Source of the DNA: Flammeovirga pacifica
GTDB taxonomy: Bacteria > Bacteroidota > Bacteroidia > Cytophagales > Flammeovirgaceae
Direction of reading: 5' to 3'
DNA: 64,000 bases
NCBI RefSeq assembly: GCF_000807855.2
Contig: NZ_JRYR02000001.1
Location: forward strand, 4,306,045-4,370,044
Shown here: positions 59,487-64,000 of the stretch, in pieces
Layout: each line of letters begins with the position of its first letter
Numbering within the stretch: the first letter of the stretch is position 1
Notes under the pieces: generated by a model
What the model saw: the letters and a program-made list of their open reading frames with translations, nothing else
Told to the model about the DNA's origin: nothing
Database searches by the model: none
Translations under genes and position numbers: made by a program

Positions 59487-61490
59487 ATGAGATATTTTTC
59501 AACTCTACTACTCTTTTTAATCTTTATTATTTCATCTTGTAATAAGGATAAAAATGAAGATAATATAGAAAGTAACAACAGCTTCGAAACATTAAATGTT
59601 GATGCTTCTTTTGATTATTCAACTACTCAAACTTATAGTTTAAGTATAAAGCAAGAATATTCTTTGTCTAATGTTCCCATAGAAATATATTCTACCAATA
59701 CATTTAACGAAGAATCTTTGCTTGGAAATGCTGTTTTGAAAGGTAGTACTACTTTTACTTCAACGTTTAGTTTAGAAAGAGGTACATCAAAAGTATATAT
59801 AAAAGCTTTAAAAGTAGGAGTACCACAGTATTTTGAATATAATGTTTCAACAGGGCAAAATTATTTGTCACTTAGAGATAATTTTATTTATGACGATATC
59901 GAAGAAGTAAACAACTCTTCTTCTAGGGTAGCTTATTCAGGATCTTTGCATAACGTTTATGGTAGTTGGAATAACCAAGGAACACCTGACTACTTGATTA
60001 ACCCAGATACAGTTTCGCAAGATCTAATGGAGGATATCGATGCTTCATTACCAGAACGTAGACCTGTTCCAACTTACAATCCTGATTATTTAAAGGATAT
60101 AAATTACGATACCAAAATTACTCAAAATGCAGATATTTGGATCACTTTTGTTCATGAAGGGGCAGGTTATAGAAATACCTTAGCCTATTATACATACACT
60201 ACAGGCAATCCTCCACAAACAACAAATGATATAGACAGTATTAAAGTGGTATTTCCAAATGTTTCTTATAAATACGCAGGAGGAGAGTTAGAAACTGGGG
60301 ACAAAGTGTATTTAGGTAGATTTGATGCTAATACTTCTATTGGTTGGGTTTTAATTCCTAATGGTTGGAACACTAGTATAGAGGCTCCACAATATAGAAA
60401 TCAGGTGAAGTATAGTAACTACCTATTAAATAACAATTCCCCTGATGGATACAAACAGCACATTGTAGCTTTAAAGGATGATGTAAGGAATTTAGTGGTT
60501 CTAGGTTTTGAAGATATTAGTAGACCTGGTGGAGACAATGATTTCAACGATTGTATGTTTTATTTAACTGGTAACCCTTTCGCATTTGATACTGATGATT
60601 TTGAAGATATATCTGACGCTGTAGATTCTGATGGTGATGGTTTATATGATCATGAAGAGGATTATCCTAACGATAGTGAAAGAGCGTTCAATATTTATAT
60701 CAATAATAAATCTAATTTTTCTACCTACGGCTTTGAAGATTTATGGCCAGCGAAAGGAGATTATGATTTTAACGATCTCGTGATAGGTGTCAAATATAAA
60801 AAGGTGGTAGATGCTAATTATTACATTAGAGATATCGTAATGGATACAAAAATCTTTGCAATAGGAGGTTACTATCATAATGGATTTGGAATAGAATTTC
60901 CTTTTAATGCTTCTGTGGTCAATACCACATCTGGACAAGTTTTAGATCAGGGTGTAGTGACCACTGCTTCTAATGGCACAGAGAATGGGAGTACGAAAGC
61001 ATCCATTATTTTCTTTGAAGACGCTTATTCTTTGATGTCATCAAGTGATATTCTTGTTAATGTGAAACCATCAAGTAATTATGTGACTCCACATGAATTC
61101 ACAGTAACATTAGGTATCAATCCAAATCAGTTATCGAATTCGTCTTTTACAGCCTATCCAAATCCGTTTATATTCATTGATCAAGAAAGAGGAAGAGAAG
61201 TACATTTACCAAATTATGAACCTACCGCTCTGGCTGATGACTCTTATTTTAAATCAAGTGACGATAATACAGACATGGATCAAAATATATTCTATAAAAC
61301 AAGTTTAAATCATCCATGGGCTATTAATGTAGTGGCAAATGAGTTTAACTACCCTTATGAGAATGTAGAAATCACTAATGCTTATAATCATTTTAAAACT
61401 TGGGCAGAAGCTAGTGGTGATAATTATACGGATTGGTATAAAACTAAATCAGGTTATAAAAATGATGATAATATTTATCGACGACCATAA
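59487..61490 (+). CDS. LruC-domain lipoprotein with DUF4114-like module
   Basis: From the ATG at 59487 (MRYFSTLLLFL) the protein has 667 residues and a lipobox IISSC at residue 18. An ATG at 59457 would add ten residues before the signal peptide. A DUF4114-like segment (GRFDANTSIGWVLIPNGW, FEDISRPGGDNDFNDCMFYL) is followed by a calcium-type repeat (DSDGDGLYDHEEDYPND) and the LruC domain (FEDLWPAKGDYDFNDLVIGV). LruC proteins are surface or outer-membrane lipoproteins of Bacteroidota and Leptospira with an undefined role. The terminator follows at once. Confidence 0.87.
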   Translation: MRYFSTLLLFLIFIISSCNKDKNEDNIESNNSFETLNVDASFDYSTTQTYSLSIKQEYSLSNVPIEIYSTNTFNEESLLGNAVLKGSTTFTSTFSLERGTSKVYIKALKVGVPQYFEYNVSTGQNYLSLRDNFIYDDIEEVNNSSSRVAYSGSLHNVYGSWNNQGTPDYLINPDTVSQDLMEDIDASLPERRPVPTYNPDYLKDINYDTKITQNADIWITFVHEGAGYRNTLAYYTYTTGNPPQTTNDIDSIKVVFPNVSYKYAGGELETGDKVYLGRFDANTSIGWVLIPNGWNTSIEAPQYRNQVKYSNYLLNNNSPDGYKQHIVALKDDVRNLVVLGFEDISRPGGDNDFNDCMFYLTGNPFAFDTDDFEDISDAVDSDGDGLYDHEEDYPNDSERAFNIYINNKSNFSTYGFEDLWPAKGDYDFNDLVIGVKYKKVVDANYYIRDIVMDTKIFAIGGYYHNGFGIEFPFNASVVNTTSGQVLDQGVVTTASNGTENGSTKASIIFFEDAYSLMSSSDILVNVKPSSNYVTPHEFTVTLGINPNQLSNSSFTAYPNPFIFIDQERGREVHLPNYEPTALADDSYFKSSDDNTDMDQNIFYKTSLNHPWAINVVANEFNYPYENVEITNAYNHFKTWAEASGDNYTDWYKTKSGYKNDDNIYRRP

Positions 61491-61508
61491 TCGTTAAAAA
61501 TGATATAT

Positions 61509-61540
61509 AAGCCTCAAGCCTTGCTCTTGGGGCTTTTTTT
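61509..61540 (+). terminator. terminator of the LruC lipoprotein gene
   Basis: Stem AAGCCTCAAG / CTTGGGGCTT (one G-U pair), 5-base loop, followed by seven T. Confidence 0.85.
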
Positions 61541-61649
61541 ATACCATATATATGTGTTTTTTTGTATTCTATTAAAGATTGATTTTACATTATTAAAAAT
61601 ATATACTCTTTATCGGAAATAAATGATTCTTATAAAGAGTGCTAAGAAG

Positions 61650-63215
61650 ATGTTCAATAATTATTATTTCCTCAGACAATTAAGTCAGGCCTTAAAAGAG
61701 AGGTTGATAGGAATGACTTTAGGCGCATGCTTTAGTCAAAGTAAAGACGAGTTGATGATCGGGTTCTATAAAGGAGCAAGAGAGCAATGGATTCGTGCTT
61801 CACTTATTCCTAATTTTAATCTTTTGACTTTTCCTCTGGATTACCAAAGAAAGAAGGTCAATAGTATCGATTTATTTAAAGAGGCTATCGATCAAGAGGT
61901 GGAAGATGTGATACAGTACCACAACGAAAGGGCTTTTTTAATAAAAATGACAAATGATTGGGGTTTACTGTTTAAAATGTACGGTAATCGATCAAATATA
62001 CTTTTGATCCACGAGGGTGAAGTAAATACTGTTTTTCAAAAAAGACATATTGAGGATCAAAATATGGATGTCAGCACATTGGACAGAGAAATTGATCAAT
62101 CTCAAGAAGCTTTTTTAGAAGGAGGTATTAAGGCAACCTATCCCACTTTAGGAAGAGAAGCCAATGCTTATCTCGAATCGAATGGTTTAAATGATGTCTC
62201 ACCTGTTGAGCAATGGACCAGAGTATCTGATTTAGTCAAAAAGCTAGAATCACCGAGATATTATGTTGAAGAATTAGAGGGGCAAGTTCAATTTCTATTA
62301 TTCCAGCTTGATGGAGCAACCACTTTATTAGAATCTGATGATCCTATTGAAGCAGCCAATGAATTTTATTATCGTTTCTCAAAAAGATACTTTGTCGAGA
62401 GAGAAAAAGGTCCTTTAATTAAAGAAATCGATAAGCGTTTAAAGCAATCGAAGAGCTATTTGAAAAAGCATTATGCTCGTTATGAAGAATTGACAGAAAA
62501 TGCTCGTTTTGAGGAAATAGCGAATATTATTATGGCCAACCTTCATAATATTCCTCCTAGAACGAAGAAGATTACACTATTTGATTTTTATAATGAGGAA
62601 GATATAAAGATCAATCTCAATGAGGTATTGACACCGCAGAAAAATGCTGAGACGTATTATCGAAAGGCTAAAAATCAGAAGTTAGAGGTCAAAAACTTAG
62701 AGGTTAATATTCAGCAAAAAGAGGATGAGATGGAAGAATTGAAAAAACACCGTGAGGCGTTGGATCAATTTGAAATGGTAAGAGAAATTCGGAAATACAT
62801 TAAGACTAATGGATTGCAGAAACTTCAAAAAAATGAACCTATTTTTCCGTTTAGAAAATTTGAATACAAAGGTTTTGAAATTTGGGTTGGTAAAAATGCT
62901 GTCAATAATGATTTACTAACTCAACGTTTTGCACATAAAAGAGATTTATGGTTACATGCAAGAGATGTGGCAGGGTCTCATGTAGTTGTAAAATGGAAGT
63001 CAAAACAACCTAATTTCCCTGTAGATGTTATTGAGAAGGCAGCATCAATTGCCGCTTATTATTCTCAGAGAAAAACAGATACGCTTTGTCCTGTAATTTA
63101 CACACCAAAGAAATTTGTTAGAAAAAGAAAAGGAGATCCTGCAGGATTAGTAGTCGTAGATAAAGAAAAAGTGGTTTTAATAGAACCTGCACCTTTTTCA
63201 GAGACTTTAACGTAA
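61650..63215 (+). CDS. rqcH: Rqc2-type NFACT protein RqcH
   Basis: From the ATG at 61650 (MFNNYYFLRQLSQAL) the protein has 521 residues; an ATG at 61623 would add nine. NFACT-N, a long coiled-coil middle (about 270-390) and an NFACT-R domain (WVGKNAVNND, DLWLHARDVAGSHVVV, YYSQRKTD) are present. RqcH binds 50S subunits with peptidyl-tRNA and adds alanine tails that mark stalled products for degradation in Bacillus. The helix-hairpin part is shorter than in Bacillus, and function here is inferred from domain order. Confidence 0.88.
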   Translation: MFNNYYFLRQLSQALKERLIGMTLGACFSQSKDELMIGFYKGAREQWIRASLIPNFNLLTFPLDYQRKKVNSIDLFKEAIDQEVEDVIQYHNERAFLIKMTNDWGLLFKMYGNRSNILLIHEGEVNTVFQKRHIEDQNMDVSTLDREIDQSQEAFLEGGIKATYPTLGREANAYLESNGLNDVSPVEQWTRVSDLVKKLESPRYYVEELEGQVQFLLFQLDGATTLLESDDPIEAANEFYYRFSKRYFVEREKGPLIKEIDKRLKQSKSYLKKHYARYEELTENARFEEIANIIMANLHNIPPRTKKITLFDFYNEEDIKINLNEVLTPQKNAETYYRKAKNQKLEVKNLEVNIQQKEDEMEELKKHREALDQFEMVREIRKYIKTNGLQKLQKNEPIFPFRKFEYKGFEIWVGKNAVNNDLLTQRFAHKRDLWLHARDVAGSHVVVKWKSKQPNFPVDVIEKAASIAAYYSQRKTDTLCPVIYTPKKFVRKRKGDPAGLVVVDKEKVVLIEPAPFSETLT

Positions 63216-63227
63216 TATCTTCTCATA

Positions 63228-63260
63228 TTTTTTCTTATACTACATAACCTTTTAACTTTG
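63228..63260 (+). promoter_or_regulatory. promoter of the DUF3098/uppP genes
   Basis: TAACTTTG (63253-63260) matches the -7 consensus; 19 bases upstream is a T-run (63228-63233) in place of TTTG. 27 bases before the DUF3098 ATG. Confidence 0.5.
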
Positions 63261-63287
63261 TATTTCTAAAATTATAAATTTTGAATA

Positions 63288-63512
63288 ATGAGCAATAAAA
63301 AAGATCATTTGGCTTTCGGTAAGAAAAACTTTGTTTGGATGTTAATAGGCATCTTTACGATTGCATTAGGTTTTATCATTATGTCTATGGAATCAGCTCC
63401 AATGGGATTTGGTGCTTTAGGCCTTACTGTAGGCCCAATTATAGTTGTAGCAGGCTTTGGTATTAACTTTTATGCTATACTGTTAAAATCAGAAAGCACT
63501 CCACAAGAATAA
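63288..63512 (+). CDS. DUF3098 family membrane protein
   Basis: A protein of 74 residues with two membrane spans (FVWMLIGIFTIALGFIIM and GPIIVVAGFGINFYAILL) and the FGKKNF start typical of DUF3098. In Bacteroidota it is found between ftsX and uppP, and uppP does follow here by 34 bases; ftsX is not upstream in this window. Role unknown; the context suggests envelope biogenesis. Confidence 0.88.
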   Translation: MSNKKDHLAFGKKNFVWMLIGIFTIALGFIIMSMESAPMGFGALGLTVGPIIVVAGFGINFYAILLKSESTPQE

Positions 63513-63546
63513 AAACGACCAATTATATATAATATCAATTAATTAA

Positions 63547-64000
63547 ATGAGTATTTTCGAGGCAATTGTCTTGGGTATTATCCAAGGATTGACAGAGTTT
63601 CTGCCAGTAAGTAGTAGTGGACATTTAGAGTTAGCGAAAGCGATTTTTAATAATCCGGAGTTGGATGCCGAAGGCAGTATGATGATGACGGTATTACTAC
63701 ATTTTGCTACAGCATTATCTACTGTTGTGATTTTTAGAAAAGATATTCTAGAAATATTAAAAGGGTTATTCCAATTTAAATGGAATGAAGAAACTCAGTT
63801 CTCTCTAAAAATTATTATTTCTATGATACCAGCTGCTTTGGTAGGGGTATTTTTAAATAAACAAATTGAGCAGTTTTTCGGAGGTGCAATTTTACTAGTT
63901 GGTTGTATGTTATTAGTAACTGCGGGTTTATTATTATTAGCCGATAGAGCTAAAAATACTACTAAACCTGTTGGCTACAAGGAAGCCGCTATTATTGGTA
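63547..64000 (+). CDS. uppP: undecaprenyl-diphosphatase (3' end outside window)
   Basis: The first 151 codons of UppP/BacA, which recycles the lipid carrier for cell-wall synthesis by removing a phosphate. Visible are MSIFEAIVLGIIQGLTEFLP, SSSGHLEL, with the catalytic Glu, Ser and His segments of the family, and further spans with IPAALVG. The gene runs off the end of the window. It follows DUF3098 in an apparent operon. Confidence 0.96.
   Translation, partial: MSIFEAIVLGIIQGLTEFLPVSSSGHLELAKAIFNNPELDAEGSMMMTVLLHFATALSTVVIFRKDILEILKGLFQFKWNEETQFSLKIIISMIPAALVGVFLNKQIEQFFGGAILLVGCMLLVTAGLLLLADRAKNTTKPVGYKEAAIIG

Overview
The window is a stretch of low-GC chromosome from a member of the Bacteroidota, most like a gliding marine cytophagian (Flammeovirga-like, though the genus is a guess). 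The evidence is the gliding lipoprotein gene gldH directly after ricT, several secreted proteins with type IX secretion (T9SS) C-terminal sorting domains, a PSP1/RicT protein with a cysteine-rich N-terminus, DUF3822 next to coaD, DUF3098 next to uppP, promoters of the TTTG / TAnnTTTG type used by the Bacteroidota primary sigma factor, and the near absence of Shine-Dalgarno sequences. I see no tRNA, rRNA, CRISPR array, insertion sequence or prophage. Both ends cut genes: a DUF389 membrane protein on the left and uppP on the right.

Layout. 1-10 kb: membrane and housekeeping genes (DUF389, uracil permease, metallophosphoesterase, DUF457 hydrolase, enoyl-CoA hydratase, formate-THF ligase fhs). 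10-14 kb: a four-gene minus-strand operon of patatin lipase, coiled-coil protein and two TerD-type calcium-binding proteins, then a BRCT-tailed exonuclease. 14-24 kb: cysS, a PP-loop ATPase, an NmrA-like protein, a large FAD/Fe-S 2-hydroxyacid dehydrogenase, oxyR with both redox cysteines, and the pterin genes (6-PTPS-like plus folE). 24-31 kb: secreted proteins, two with T9SS tails, radC, and a 1.1-kb gene-free region that carries a second copy of the promoter and terminator of the neighbouring secreted-protein gene with no reading frame between them (a likely small RNA). 31-38 kb: ctlX, a polytopic membrane protein, metF, and the Kdo cluster kdsB-kdsA-(transaldolase/CBS fusion)-kdsC. 38-44 kb: a T9SS subtilisin-like protease, a RecE-like nuclease and a kinase-like protein. 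44-51 kb: ricT-gldH, a conserved operon ending in coaD, a cyclophilin, a VanZ protein and B12-dependent ribonucleotide reductase. 51-64 kb: a propeller/SpoIIE phosphatase sensor, an ECF sigma factor followed by waaA, rsgA and a small KTSC-like protein, a zinc phospholipase C-like protein, a LruC lipoprotein, rqcH, DUF3098 and uppP.

How genes fit together. Kdo for lipopolysaccharide is made by KdsA, KdsC and KdsB and transferred by WaaA, encoded 20 kb away behind an ECF sigma gene with a consensus promoter. In the Kdo operon, the place where an arabinose-5-phosphate isomerase (SIS plus two CBS domains) would be expected is taken by a fructose-6-phosphate-aldolase-like barrel fused to a KdsD-like CBS pair. 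I regard this as the most interesting enzymatic lead. Fhs, MetF and FolE feed one-carbon and pterin metabolism. RsgA, RqcH and CysRS serve translation. Secreted T9SS cargo and GldH belong to gliding and secretion.

The best leads for something undescribed are the aldolase/CBS protein (35006-36019), the CDS-less regulatory copy and its repeated TAAGTGTA motifs (29626-30626), and the patatin/coiled-coil/TerD operon (10102-13034).
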